64,000 nucleotides of DNA from Clostridiales bacterium (lineage in GTDB: Bacteria; Bacillota; Clostridia; Christensenellales; Aristaeellaceae): the NCBI GenBank assembly GCA_004554085.1, contig SFNY01000001.1:1-64000 (forward strand). Reading direction: 5' to 3'. The position numbers were made by a program, and so were the translations under genes. The notes beneath the pieces are model-generated. The model did not search any database. It saw only the letters and a program-made list of their open reading frames with translations, and had not been told where the DNA came from. Below, one piece after another: positions 18,890-27,687 of the stretch. The number at the start of each line of letters is the position of its first letter. Within the stretch, counting starts at the first letter, position 1.

Positions 18890-19024
18890 GCCTCCCTTGT
18901 GTAAAGGGAGGTGGCGCGGCAAAGCCGCGTCGGAGGGATTGTCAATCCAGACACTTTGGAGCCGCAGCTGCAATCGCAGAAGATGCGGGGAACAATCCCT
19001 CAGTCAGCTTTACGCAAGGGAGCC
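18890..19024. repeat. Multi-hairpin intergenic repeat, MITE-like
   Basis: Within the gene-free stretch 18793-19209 lie a CCTCCCTT/AAGGGAGG hairpin (18891-18911), a CGCGGC-AAA-GCCGCG hairpin (18915-18929), and AGGGATTGT (18934-18942) inverted as ACAATCCCT at 18992-19000, enclosing about 50 bases. A partial echo of the left end (TTTACGCAAGGGAGCC) closes the unit. It has no coding capacity. The layout fits a small non-autonomous element or structured repeat; only one copy is in this window. Confidence 0.55.
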
Positions 19025-19094
19025 TGGGTGAGGCATTTCTTCCGGCAAACCGCCCCCGCAGGCGCACAACCTGAGACAGATTCGGCCATTTTGC

Positions 19095-19123
19095 TTGACA
19101 TGGTTCGCCGCATTTGTTATCAT
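19095..19123 (+). promoter_or_regulatory. degV promoter
   Basis: Consensus TTGACA (19095-19100), 17-base spacer, TATCAT (19118-19123), about 85 bases before the degV start. Confidence 0.75.
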
Positions 19124-19209
19124 TGTATTGAAAACCATATTTGCCAATTTCCGGCGCTCCGCAGACGCGGGTCGCCGCTTTACGCAAAACCTGCGAGGAG
19201 GATGCACCC

Positions 19210-20076
19210 ATGAGCGAATACATGATTTACACCGATTCCGCCTGCGACATCGCGCCGGAGCTGCTGAAGGAGTGGGACGTGAAGAGTCAGTGCCTGACCT
19301 TCCACTTCGAGGGCGAGGATCGGGAATATGCCGAAAACGAGATGCCTGCGGCGGACTTCTATACACGCATGCGCGCCGGACAGGTCGCCAAGACCGCGGC
19401 CATCAACGTGGAGACCTTCAGAACCGCCTTTGAGGTCGAGCTGAAGGAGGGCCGCGACGTGCTGTACCTGGGCTTCTCCTCCGGCCTGAGCAACACCAGC
19501 AACGCAGGTCAGCTGGCCGCAAACGAGCTGGCAGAGCTCTATCCCGAGCGCAAAATCCTCGTGGTGGACACGCTCTGCGCCTCCGCCGGTCAGGGCCTGC
19601 TGGTCTACCTGACCGTGCAGAAGCGGAACGAGGGCGCAAGCATCGAGGAGGCCGCCGCCTACGCCCGGGAGCTGGTTCCCCACCTGTGCCACTGGTTCAC
19701 GGTGGACGATCTGATGTTCCTGAAGCGCGGTGGGCGCGTGAGTCCGGCGGTGGCGCTGATCGGCACCATGCTCAACATCAAGCCTGTGCTGCATGTGGAC
19801 GACGAGGGACACCTGATCAAGGTCTCTCAGGCCCGCGGGCGCAAGGCCTCGCTGAAGGCCATCGTCGAGCAGTACGACGCGTTGGCGCTGACCCCCAACG
19901 CGGGCACGGTGTTCATCTGCCACGGCGACTGCATGGACGACGCGCAGCGCCTGGCCTCGATGGTTCGCGAAAAGCACGGCGTGGAGGTCAAGCTGATCAC
20001 CTACACGGGCACCGTCATCGGCGCACACTCCGGCCCCGGCACGCTGGCGCTGTTCTTCCTGGGCAAGCACAGATAA
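19210..20076 (+). CDS. DegV-family fatty-acid-binding protein
   Basis: A 288-residue DegV protein. The family binds a single fatty acid and supplies it to the FakA kinase. Visible signatures: YTDSACDIAPELL at the start, SSGLSNTSNAGQ, VDTLCASAGQGLLV, LKRGGRVS and the C-terminal GAHSGPGTLALFF, where the HSGPGT loop contacts the fatty acid head group. The ATG at 19210 has GAGGAGG; the longer upstream frame lacks a ribosome site. No fakA-like gene is adjacent. Confidence 0.92.
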   Translation: MSEYMIYTDSACDIAPELLKEWDVKSQCLTFHFEGEDREYAENEMPAADFYTRMRAGQVAKTAAINVETFRTAFEVELKEGRDVLYLGFSSGLSNTSNAGQLAANELAELYPERKILVVDTLCASAGQGLLVYLTVQKRNEGASIEEAAAYARELVPHLCHWFTVDDLMFLKRGGRVSPAVALIGTMLNIKPVLHVDDEGHLIKVSQARGRKASLKAIVEQYDALALTPNAGTVFICHGDCMDDAQRLASMVREKHGVEVKLITYTGTVIGAHSGPGTLALFFLGKHR

Positions 20077-20086
20077 ATCCGCTTTC

Positions 20087-20117
20087 ATCCCGGCTTCACC
20101 GCCGGGATATTTCTTTG
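20087..20117 (+). terminator. Terminator after degV
   Basis: Perfect 8-bp stem ATCCCGGC/GCCGGGAT with a 6-base loop, followed by a T-rich tail, 11 bases past the stop. Confidence 0.75.
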
Positions 20118-20206
20118 GAAAAACCGCGTTCGTCCATCTTGAGTTCACATTCGGGGTATAGAATCCCGTGAGACAGGAAATTGATAAGCAAAAAGGAGCA
20201 GATTCT

Positions 20207-21181
20207 ATGTGCACCGCAGCCACCTACAAGACCAAGTGCCACTACTTCGGCCGGAACCTGGACTACCACATCTCCTACGGCGAGTCCGTCGTGGTCACCC
20301 CGCGCAACCATCCCTTCGAGTTCCGCCGGATGGGACGGCTTGACCATCACTACGCCCTGATCGGCATGGCGACGCTGGCGGGCGACGTGCCGCTCTACTT
20401 CGACGCGACCAACGAAAAGGGCCTGAGCATGGCGGGCCTGAACTTCCCAAAGAACGCCTGCTACAAGCCGGAGATCGAGGGCAAGGACAACATCGCGCCC
20501 TTTGAGTTCATCCCCTGGATTCTGGGCAAGTGCGCGTGCGTAAAGGAGGCGCGGCCGCTGCTGGATCGCATCAACCTGCTCGCCGAGCCCTTCAGCGAAC
20601 AGCTCCCGCTGGCTCCCCTGCACTGGATCATCGCCGACCGGGACGAGGCCATCGTGGTGGAGCAGATGCAGGATGGACTGAAGGTCTACGACAACCCCAT
20701 CGGCGTCCTCACCAACAATCCGCCCTTCGACTACCACCTGCACAACCTGAACAACTACCTGAACGTCACCGCCGACGTGCCCGTCAGCCGCTTCGCCCCG
20801 GACTACGTGCTGGAGCGCCACAGCCTGGGCATGGGCAGCATGGGCCTTCCGGGCGACATGTCCTCGCCCTCCCGCTTCGTGCGCGCGGCGTTCACCAAGC
20901 TCAACTCCTTCTCCGGCGAGGACGAGTCCGGAAGCGTCAGCCAGTTCTTCCATATCCTGGAGTCCGTGGCCCAGCCGAGGGGCTGCACCTGCGTGGGCGA
21001 GGGCGAATACGAGTACACCCTCTACACCTCCTGCGTGAACACCGACGCCGGCGTGTTCTACTACACCACCTACGAAAACGGCCAGATCAATGCCGTGGAC
21101 ATGCGTCGCGAGGATCTGGACGGGAACAGGCCCGTGTCCTATCCCCTGGTGCGCGGCCAGCACTTCAATGTGCAGAACTGA
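20207..21181 (+). CDS. bsh: Bile salt hydrolase (choloylglycine hydrolase family)
   Basis: A 324-residue N-terminal nucleophile hydrolase resembling Clostridium perfringens bile salt hydrolase over its whole length. Expected catalytic residues are all in place: Cys2 (exposed after Met removal), Arg16 and Asp19 (FGRNLD), Asn79 (AGLNFP), Asn170 (GVLTNN) and Arg223 (SRFVR). There is no signal peptide, so it acts in the cytoplasm, releasing glycine or taurine from conjugated bile acids. The selectivity-loop region reads LGMGSMGLPGD, a G-x-G pattern. AAAAGGAG lies before the ATG that puts Cys at position 2. The main alternative is penicillin V acylase, but the pattern favours BSH. Confidence 0.9.
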   Translation: MCTAATYKTKCHYFGRNLDYHISYGESVVVTPRNHPFEFRRMGRLDHHYALIGMATLAGDVPLYFDATNEKGLSMAGLNFPKNACYKPEIEGKDNIAPFEFIPWILGKCACVKEARPLLDRINLLAEPFSEQLPLAPLHWIIADRDEAIVVEQMQDGLKVYDNPIGVLTNNPPFDYHLHNLNNYLNVTADVPVSRFAPDYVLERHSLGMGSMGLPGDMSSPSRFVRAAFTKLNSFSGEDESGSVSQFFHILESVAQPRGCTCVGEGEYEYTLYTSCVNTDAGVFYYTTYENGQINAVDMRREDLDGNRPVSYPLVRGQHFNVQN

Positions 21182-21209
21182 ATACGGCTCAACTCCACAA
21201 TTGTGATGC

Positions 21210-21231
21210 GGCGGGGTGAGGGCACCCCGCC
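21210..21231. repeat. Short palindromic repeat (GGCGGG family), copy 2
   Basis: Stem GGCGGGGTG/CACCCCGCC, loop AGGG, followed by CTACGG. Relative to copy 1 one base pair of the stem has changed from A-T to G-C. Confidence 0.8.
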
Positions 21232-21240
21232 CTACGGCAC

Positions 21241-21420
21241 AGAGCGAATCCGAGCAGTATTTTCAAAACCAGACGTTAGAAATCCAGTCCATTCTTGTCG
21301 GACTGGATTTCAGGTAAATGCAGGCATATCAATTGAAAAGAAACACAGAGTCCCTATCCCTCTGGTCTATGGGGATAGGGACTTGTTCGCTCAAACCGCG
21401 CCAGCGATGTGCCAGCGGCG
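21241..21420 (-). repeat. Two-hairpin covarying repeat element, copy A
   Basis: Minus orientation. Hairpin 1 has arms 21349-21360 and 21372-21383 (AGTCCCTATCCC on the element strand) with the 11-base loop CATAGACCAGA. Hairpin 2 has arms 21279-21290 and 21300-21311 (GAAATCCAGTCC) with loop GACAAGAAT. The hairpins are 37 bases apart, and the element strand continues with TAACGTCTGGTTTTGAAAATACTG. Further copies: 32261, 44955, 58360, 58556. Confidence 0.9.
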
Positions 21421-21430
21421 GTTCGCCGCC

Positions 21431-21452
21431 GGCGGGGTGAGGGCACCCCGCC
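21431..21452. repeat. Short palindromic repeat (GGCGGG family), copy 3
   Basis: Stem GGCGGGGTG/CACCCCGCC, loop AGGG, followed by CTACG. It directly abuts the end of element copy A. Confidence 0.8.
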
Positions 21453-21501
21453 CTACGTTTTGTCGTTTTAAGATAACCTCGTTGTCATGTAGAAAAACAG
21501 A

Positions 21502-22464
21502 TCAGAACGGGGCGTTTTCGGCGATACCGCTTCGGAGCAGCCACGCGGCGGTATCCGCGCACTCCAGCGTCTCCGCCGGGAGGGTAGCATCCTCCAGATT
21601 CTCGCCCTGGGCGAGACCGTCGCAGGCGCGCAGCAGCTCACCCAGCGCGCAGGGCGAGGCTGTCTGGACGGAGAGGGCGATTCTGCCCGCGTATTCGGCC
21701 ATGAGATCGAAGTACGCCCGGGAACCTCCGAAGCCCGTCAGCGCCGTCACGCCGCCTTCGCCCAGGCGACCCTGCGCCTCAATGGCCCGGAGCATGCCGG
21801 TGGAGAGCGCCTCATCGCAGCTGTAAACGCCGTCGAGCTGCGGATTCGCCGCCAGAAGGTCGGTCATCAGCGCCACGCCTGTCTCCGCATCGGCGCTGTC
21901 CGCCGCATACGTGCCGATGATCTCGATCCCGGGATGGTTCTCCGCCAGCGCGTCCCGGCAGGCGGTGGCGCGACGTTCACTGGCCGCGTCGGAAGCAAGC
22001 GTGATGAGCGCCACCCTGCCCTGACCGGAAAGCTTCTCGCCGAGGTAGGCTGCGCCCAGCGCGCCCAGCTGCGCATCGTCGAAGGTCAGGCTTTCATCCG
22101 GGATGAGCTCACCGGGAATGCTGCCGAAGCACAGCAGGTTCGCGCCCGCCTTCATCGCGCGCTTTGCAGCTTCCTCCACCTCGTCGCTCACGGGAAGCAG
22201 GATGATGTACTTATAGTCCTGCTCGGCCATCAGCTCCAGATCCTCGGCCTGCGCTTCCGCCGAGTCGGCCTGCTTCAGCATGTAGTTCAGTTCCAGCTCC
22301 TCCGCAGTGGACTCCGCCGACCACACGGCGGCTGCGACCCAGCCGGAGGCCGCGTAGGGACAGGAGATGGCGATCCGGGGCTTCGACGCGGCAAGCGCGC
22401 AGGGACAGAGCGCCAGAAGCACGGCAAGGCACAGCGCTCTCTGGATGAATTTCAGTCGCTTCAT
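21502..22464 (-). CDS. ABC-type sugar-binding-like periplasmic protein (Peripla_BP_4 type), orphan
   Basis: A 320-residue secreted protein with a signal peptide (MKRLKFIQRALCLAVLLALC then ALAA). The Cys near the cleavage site might allow lipidation but no clean lipobox is seen. The body resembles the ribose/galactose-binding fold: RIAISCPYAASGWVAA, YIILLPVSDE, GRVALITLASDAASERR, LLAANPQLDGVYSCDEALSTGMLRAI and VTALTGFGGSRA. No permease or ATPase gene is adjacent, so it may serve a transporter elsewhere or act as a sensor. Confidence 0.75.
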   Translation of the reverse strand: MKRLKFIQRALCLAVLLALCPCALAASKPRIAISCPYAASGWVAAAVWSAESTAEELELNYMLKQADSAEAQAEDLELMAEQDYKYIILLPVSDEVEEAAKRAMKAGANLLCFGSIPGELIPDESLTFDDAQLGALGAAYLGEKLSGQGRVALITLASDAASERRATACRDALAENHPGIEIIGTYAADSADAETGVALMTDLLAANPQLDGVYSCDEALSTGMLRAIEAQGRLGEGGVTALTGFGGSRAYFDLMAEYAGRIALSVQTASPCALGELLRACDGLAQGENLEDATLPAETLECADTAAWLLRSGIAENAPF

Positions 22465-22520
22465 GGTTCATCTCGCTTTTGTAAATGAAATTGCAGGAGC
22501 GAAGGGCTCCCCTGCATCCG

Positions 22521-22549
22521 ATTATAGCACAGCCGGGGGCCAACTTCAA
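22521..22549 (-). promoter_or_regulatory. Promoter of the orphan binding protein gene
   Basis: Minus strand TTGAAG (22549-22544), 17-base spacer, TGC-TATAAT (-10 at 22526-22521). The transcript begins with a GC-rich hairpin (about 22494-22516) before the start codon. Confidence 0.7.
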
Positions 22550-22644
22550 CCGACGCGCGGGCGCGCCGCAGCCGCAAATCCCGCCGCCTTCATACAGAAT
22601 TCGCGCAGAATCTCCCTTCCGGCCCAAATCTCTGAAAAAAGAGG

Positions 22645-22673
22645 TGGAAATATTCGCATAGATGTAATATAAT
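22645..22673 (+). promoter_or_regulatory. trkA promoter
   Basis: TGGAAA (22645-22650), 17-base spacer, TATAAT (22668-22673), about 57 bases before the trkA start. Confidence 0.65.
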
Positions 22674-22730
22674 GCTTATGTGGGTGTTTCTGCACTTCGA
22701 CATTGAACGACCGGAAAAGGAACAGGCACT

Positions 22731-24092
22731 ATGAACATCATCATCGTTGGCTGCGGCAAGATCGGCACCACCATCCTGTCCAGCCTGCTTGCGGAGGGCC
22801 ACGACATCGTCGCCGTGGATTCCAATCCCGACGTGATCTCCGAAATCTCCAACATCTACGACAGCATGTACGTCTGCGGCAGCGGCACGGACTGCGACAC
22901 GCTGACCGAGGCCGGCGTGGAGCACACCGAGCTGTTCGTGGCCGTCACCGGATCGGACGAATTGAACATGCTCAGCTGCTATATCGCCAAGAAGATGGGC
23001 GCAAAACACACCATCGCCCGCATCCGCAATCCCGAATACAACTACAAGAGCCTGGGCTTTCTGCGCCAGCAGCTGGACCTCTCCACCTCCATCAACCCCG
23101 ATCTGCTGGCGGCGGAGGAGCTGTTTCAGGTGCTGAAGCTCCCCAGCGCGGTGAAGGTCGAATACTTCTCCCACCGCAACTTCGAACTGCTGGAGCTGCG
23201 GCTCAAGGAAAATTCGCCCCTGTGCGGCGCGCGGCTGAGCGAGCTGCGCAAAAAATACGAGGCGAAGTTCCTGATCTGCGTGGTGCAGCGCGGCGAGGAA
23301 GTCTACATCCCGGACGGCAGCTTCCAGCTCCAGGCGGGCGACCGCATCGGCCTGACCGCCGCCCCCAGCGAGGTGCAGAAGCTGCTGAAGATGATGGGCA
23401 TTTTGCAGAAGCAGGCCCGCGACGTGATGATCCTGGGCGCGAGCCGCATGGGCTACTATCTGGCGCGCATGCTGCTGGCCAGCGGCACCAACGTAAAAAT
23501 CATCGATCGGGATCACCAGCGCTGCCAGGAGATCAGCGAGAAGCTGCCCGGCGCGGTGGTGATCTGCGGCGACGGCGCGCAGCAGGAGCTGCTGCTGGAG
23601 GAGGGCATCTGCTCCATGGACGCCTTCATCTCCCTCACCGGCATGGACGAGGAGAACATCCTGATCTCCTTCTTCGCCTCTTCCCAGGGCGTTAAGAAGG
23701 TGATCTCCAAGGTCAACCGCCACGAGCTGCACTTCATCGCGGAGAAGCTGGGTCTGGACACCCTGATCTCCTCGCGCTCGGTCAGCTCCAACGTGCTCTC
23801 CCGCTACGCCCGCGCGTTGCAGAACTCGCTGGGCAGCAACGTGGAGACCCTGTACAAGCTGATGGACGGCAGGGCGGAGGCGCTGGAGTTCCGCGTGCAG
23901 GCGGACTTCCCCATGACCAACGTCCCGCTGAAGGACATGCGCCTGAGAAGCGGCATCCTGATCGCGGGCATCATCCGCAACCGAAAGACCATCATCCCCT
24001 CGGGCGTGGACGTGATCCAGAGCGGCGACCGGGTGATCGTGCTCTCGGCAGCCAGCGGCATGCACGACCTTTCGGACATCCTGATGCAGTGA
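22731..24092 (+). CDS. trkA: Trk potassium uptake regulatory protein TrkA
   Basis: A 453-residue cytoplasmic gating ring subunit with two RCK units in tandem. Each has a Rossmann NAD-binding domain (MNIIIVGCGKIGTTILSSLL at 1, then VMILGASRMGYYLARMLL near 230) followed by a TrkA-C domain (near 140-220 and 370-453, for example SGDRVIVLSA). It binds nucleotide and controls TrkH. trkH follows 34 bases downstream, so the two form an operon. Confidence 0.95.
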   Translation: MNIIIVGCGKIGTTILSSLLAEGHDIVAVDSNPDVISEISNIYDSMYVCGSGTDCDTLTEAGVEHTELFVAVTGSDELNMLSCYIAKKMGAKHTIARIRNPEYNYKSLGFLRQQLDLSTSINPDLLAAEELFQVLKLPSAVKVEYFSHRNFELLELRLKENSPLCGARLSELRKKYEAKFLICVVQRGEEVYIPDGSFQLQAGDRIGLTAAPSEVQKLLKMMGILQKQARDVMILGASRMGYYLARMLLASGTNVKIIDRDHQRCQEISEKLPGAVVICGDGAQQELLLEEGICSMDAFISLTGMDEENILISFFASSQGVKKVISKVNRHELHFIAEKLGLDTLISSRSVSSNVLSRYARALQNSLGSNVETLYKLMDGRAEALEFRVQADFPMTNVPLKDMRLRSGILIAGIIRNRKTIIPSGVDVIQSGDRVIVLSAASGMHDLSDILMQ

Positions 24093-24126
24093 TGCTGCCG
24101 ACGGGGAAAGGTGTGGTACTTGTTTC

Positions 24127-25569
24127 ATGAATCGCAGAATGATACTCAACACGGTGGGACTGATGCTGAAGGTGGAGGCGGCGCTGTTGCTGCTGCCGGC
24201 CTTCGCGGCGCTGATCTACGGCGAAAACTGCCTGTGGTCGATCCTGATTTCGGCGGCGATCTCCCTGGCGGCGGGCTTCGGGCTGACGCTGCTGAGCAAG
24301 CCGAAGAGCCAGGTCATCTACGCCCGCGAAGGCTTCATCACCGTGGCGCTTTCCTGGATCGCGGTCTCCGCCGTGGGCGCGCTGCCCTTCTACATCTCCC
24401 GGGAGATCCCCTCCTACATCGACGCCTTCTTCGAGACCGTCAGCGGCTTCACCACCACCGGCGCGTCGATCCTTGCAAACGTGGAGGTCATGAGCCGGGG
24501 CCTCTTGTTCTGGCGGAGCTTTACCCACTGGGTGGGCGGCATGGGCGTGCTGGTGTTCGTGATGGCGCTGGTGCCCAGCGTCACCGACCGCTCCATTCAC
24601 ATCATGCGCGCGGAGATGCCCGGCCCGGTGGTGGGCAAGCTCATGCCCCGCGCGAGGGACACCGCCAGCATCCTGTACAAGATCTACGTGGGCATGACCC
24701 TTGCGCAGATTGTGCTTATGTGGGCCGGCGGCATGCCGCTGTACGAGAGCATCGTGCACGCCTTCGGCACGGCGGGCACCGGCGGCTTCGGCGTGAAGGT
24801 CGACAGCATCGCGGGCTACAGCCCGTATCTGCAGTGGGTCATCACGGTGTTCATGCTGCTCTTCGGCGTCAACTTCAACCTCTACTACCTGCTCCTGATC
24901 CGCCGCTTCCGCGCGGCCGCCCAGAGCAGCGAGTGCTGGTACTATCTGGGTATCGTGGGCGTGAGCATCGCGCTGATCACCGCAAACATCCTGCCCATGT
25001 ATGAAAACCTCCAGGAGGCGCTGCGGCTGTCGGCCTTCCAGGTGGCCTCCATCGTCACCACCACCGGCTACGCCACGGCGGATTTCAACCTCTGGCCCCA
25101 GTTCTCCAAGGCGATCCTTCTGCTCTTGATGATCGTGGGCGCCTGCGCGGGCTCCACCGGCGGCGGCCTGAAGGTCTCCCGCGCGGTGATGCTGTTCAAG
25201 ACGGTGGGCAGGGAGATCCGCCACCTGCTGCACCCGCGCTCGGTCAACAGCGTGCGCTTCGAGGGCAAGCAGGTGGACGGCGCAACGCTCAAGGGCGTGA
25301 GCAGCTACTTCGCGCTCTACATCATCTGCATCCTGGCAATCTGCCTGATCCTGAGCCTGGAGCCCTTCGATCTGGAGACCAACCTCAGCGCCACGCTGGC
25401 CTGCTTCAACAACATCGGCCCCGGCCTCGCGGCGGTGGGCCCGGCCTCCAACTACGCGGCCTATTCGCCGCTGTCCAAGCTGGTGCTGTCATTGGCCATG
25501 CTGCTGGGCCGACTGGAAATCTATCCCCTGCTGCTGACCCTGATCCCCACCACCTGGATCAAGAAGTGA
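24127..25569 (+). CDS. trkH: Trk/Ktr potassium channel-like transporter TrkH
   Basis: A 480-residue membrane protein of the TrkH/KtrB superfamily with about ten hydrophobic segments. The potassium-filter repeats can be seen: TVSGFTTTGAS, FGTAGTGGFGV, VTTTGYATAD and FNNIGPGLAAVGP, each centred on a Gly. It conducts K+ under control of the TrkA ring encoded just upstream. The start ATG has only a weak ribosome site (GGGGAAAGG further upstream). Confidence 0.95.
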   Translation: MNRRMILNTVGLMLKVEAALLLLPAFAALIYGENCLWSILISAAISLAAGFGLTLLSKPKSQVIYAREGFITVALSWIAVSAVGALPFYISREIPSYIDAFFETVSGFTTTGASILANVEVMSRGLLFWRSFTHWVGGMGVLVFVMALVPSVTDRSIHIMRAEMPGPVVGKLMPRARDTASILYKIYVGMTLAQIVLMWAGGMPLYESIVHAFGTAGTGGFGVKVDSIAGYSPYLQWVITVFMLLFGVNFNLYYLLLIRRFRAAAQSSECWYYLGIVGVSIALITANILPMYENLQEALRLSAFQVASIVTTTGYATADFNLWPQFSKAILLLLMIVGACAGSTGGGLKVSRAVMLFKTVGREIRHLLHPRSVNSVRFEGKQVDGATLKGVSSYFALYIICILAICLILSLEPFDLETNLSATLACFNNIGPGLAAVGPASNYAAYSPLSKLVLSLAMLLGRLEIYPLLLTLIPTTWIKK

Positions 25570-25677
25570 GCTTTCCCCTCCGTTTAACCCCCGCGCGGGT
25601 TTGAAATCCGCCGCAGCGGGTTATGAATAAACATCAGAAACGAACATCATCCGGTTCCGCGAAGAAAGGAAGATACC

Positions 25678-27543
25678 ATGTACTGCGTAAGAAAAGTCAG
25701 CGACCGCATCACCTGGATCGGCGGCGAGGATCGCCGCCTGGCCCTGTTTGAGAACGTCTATCCCATTCCCACCGGCGTATCCTACAACAGCTACTTCATC
25801 GACGATGAAAAGACGCTGGTGATGGACACCGTGGATCGCGCCGTCGGCGGCCAGTTCTTCGAGAACCTGGAATACATGCTGGGCGAGCGCAAGCTGGACT
25901 ACCTCGTGGTCAACCACATGGAGCCCGACCATGCCGCCACCGTGGGCGAGCTGGTGCGCCGCTACCCCGAGACCACCATCGTCTGCAACAGCAAGATTGA
26001 GGTCATGCTGCGCCAGTATTTCAACTTCGAGACCGAAGGCCGCGTGCAGATCGTGAAGGAAGGCGACGTGCTCTCCACGGGCGCGATGCAGTTCACCTTC
26101 GTCATGGCCCCCATGGTGCACTGGCCGGAGGTCATGATGACCTATGAGATCACCCAGAAGGTGCTCTTCTCCGCCGACGCCTTCGGCACCTTCGGCGCGC
26201 TCAACGGCCGCATCTTCGCCGATCAGGTGGACTTCGAGCGCGACTACATGGACGAGGCCCGCCGCTACTACACCAACATCGTGGGCAAGTACGGCACCCA
26301 GGTCAAGGCCATCCTGAAGAAGGCCTCCACCATCGAGATCGAGATGATCTGCCCCCTGCACGGCTTCGTGTGGCGCAGGAATCTGGGCGACTTCATCGAG
26401 AAGTACCAGCTCTGGGCGCACTATGAGCCCGAGGAGCAGGGCGTGCTGCTGGCCTACGCCTCCGTCTACGGCGGCACCGAGAACGCGGCCAACATCCTGG
26501 CCACCCAGCTCATCGAGCGCGGCGTGAAGGTGCAGATGTACGATGTGTCCGTGACCCATCCCTCCTACATCCTCTCCGACGCCTTCCGCTACAGCCACCT
26601 GGTGCTGGCCTCCACCACCTACAACGCCGGCATCTTCGTCAACATGGAGAATCTGGTGCACGACATCGCCAACCACAACCTGCAGAACCGCACGGTGGCG
26701 CTGATCGAGAACGGCAGCTGGGCCCCCACCAGCGCGGGCCTGATGCGCAAGGTGCTCTCCGGCCTGAAGGGCACCGAGTTCATTGAGAACACCGTGACCC
26801 TGCGCAGCTCCCTGAAGGAGAACCAGATCGCCGATCTTGCCGCGCTGGCGGACGAGATCGTGGCCACCATGACCAAGGACGCGGCCCCGGCTCCCGTCGT
26901 CGCGCCCGCAGCCGCTCCGGTCAATGCATCCCTGGTGGATCCCACCGCCATGTTCAAGCTCAGCTACGGCCTGTTCGTGCTGACCGCGCTGGACGGCGAC
27001 AAGCACAACGGCTGCATCATCAACACCGCGGCCCAGCTCACCGACAACCCCAAGCGCATCACCATCGCCGTGAACAAGGCCAACTACACCCACGACATGA
27101 TCCTCAAGACCGGCGTGTTCAACGTCTCCGTGCTGAGCACCTCCGCGCCCTTTGCCCTGTTCAAGCAGTTCGGCTTCCAGAGCGGCCGCGACACGGAGAA
27201 GTTCGACGGCAAGTATGAGATCCGCGTCAGCGACAACGGCCTGATTTACCTCAACCAGTACGCCAACGCCTTCATCTCCGGCAAGGTGGTGGACGCGCTG
27301 GACTACGGCACCCACACCCTGTTCGTGGCCGACGTGACCGAGGCCAAGGTGCTCTCGAAGGAGTCCAGCGTGACCTACGCCTACTACTTCGATCACATCA
27401 AGCCCAAGCCGCAGCCGAAGGACGAGACCAAGCCCGGCTGGATCTGCAAGATCTGCGGCTACGTCTACGAGGGCGAGGACCTGCCCGCCGACTTCATTTG
27501 CCCGCTGTGCAAGCACGGCGCGGAGGACTTCGAGCGCACCTAA
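25678..27543 (+). CDS. Flavodiiron protein fused to flavin reductase and rubredoxin domains
   Basis: A 621-residue multidomain O2/NO reductase. The MBL-like diiron domain (about 1-250) has all ligands: H80-x-E82-x-D84-H85, H148, D167 and H228. A flavodoxin domain (about 255-400) starts LLAYASVYGGTENAA. After an Ala/Pro linker (about 420-435) comes a flavin-reductase-like FMN domain (about 440-580), and last a rubredoxin (about 585-621) with CKICGYVYEG and CPLC. The protein should take electrons through rubredoxin or directly from NAD(P)H to reduce O2 or NO, protecting an anaerobe. A good RBS (GAAAGGA) precedes the ATG. Confidence 0.93.
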   Translation: MYCVRKVSDRITWIGGEDRRLALFENVYPIPTGVSYNSYFIDDEKTLVMDTVDRAVGGQFFENLEYMLGERKLDYLVVNHMEPDHAATVGELVRRYPETTIVCNSKIEVMLRQYFNFETEGRVQIVKEGDVLSTGAMQFTFVMAPMVHWPEVMMTYEITQKVLFSADAFGTFGALNGRIFADQVDFERDYMDEARRYYTNIVGKYGTQVKAILKKASTIEIEMICPLHGFVWRRNLGDFIEKYQLWAHYEPEEQGVLLAYASVYGGTENAANILATQLIERGVKVQMYDVSVTHPSYILSDAFRYSHLVLASTTYNAGIFVNMENLVHDIANHNLQNRTVALIENGSWAPTSAGLMRKVLSGLKGTEFIENTVTLRSSLKENQIADLAALADEIVATMTKDAAPAPVVAPAAAPVNASLVDPTAMFKLSYGLFVLTALDGDKHNGCIINTAAQLTDNPKRITIAVNKANYTHDMILKTGVFNVSVLSTSAPFALFKQFGFQSGRDTEKFDGKYEIRVSDNGLIYLNQYANAFISGKVVDALDYGTHTLFVADVTEAKVLSKESSVTYAYYFDHIKPKPQPKDETKPGWICKICGYVYEGEDLPADFICPLCKHGAEDFERT

Positions 27544-27560
27544 AACAGCATCATCCATTT

Positions 27561-27597
27561 ACAGGAGATTGGAACGGAGGTTCCGATCTCCTGTTTT
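27561..27597 (+). terminator. Terminator after the flavodiiron gene
   Basis: ACAGGAGAT (27561-27569) pairs with ATCTCCTGT (27586-27594), with an inner GGAA/TTCC, then TTT. It lies 18 bases past the stop. Confidence 0.85.
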
Positions 27598-27616
27598 CAT
27601 TCTTCATACCCAGTTA

Positions 27617-27645
27617 TTGTTGAATTTATAATTGCAGCATAAGAT
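27617..27645 (+). promoter_or_regulatory. ftsH promoter
   Basis: TTGTTG (27617-27622), 17-base spacer, TAAGAT (27640-27645), about 40 bases before the likely ftsH start. Confidence 0.55.
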
Positions 27646-27687
27646 GGTACACGGAGGATGAAACTGAAAGGAAAGGGGAAAACGCGC

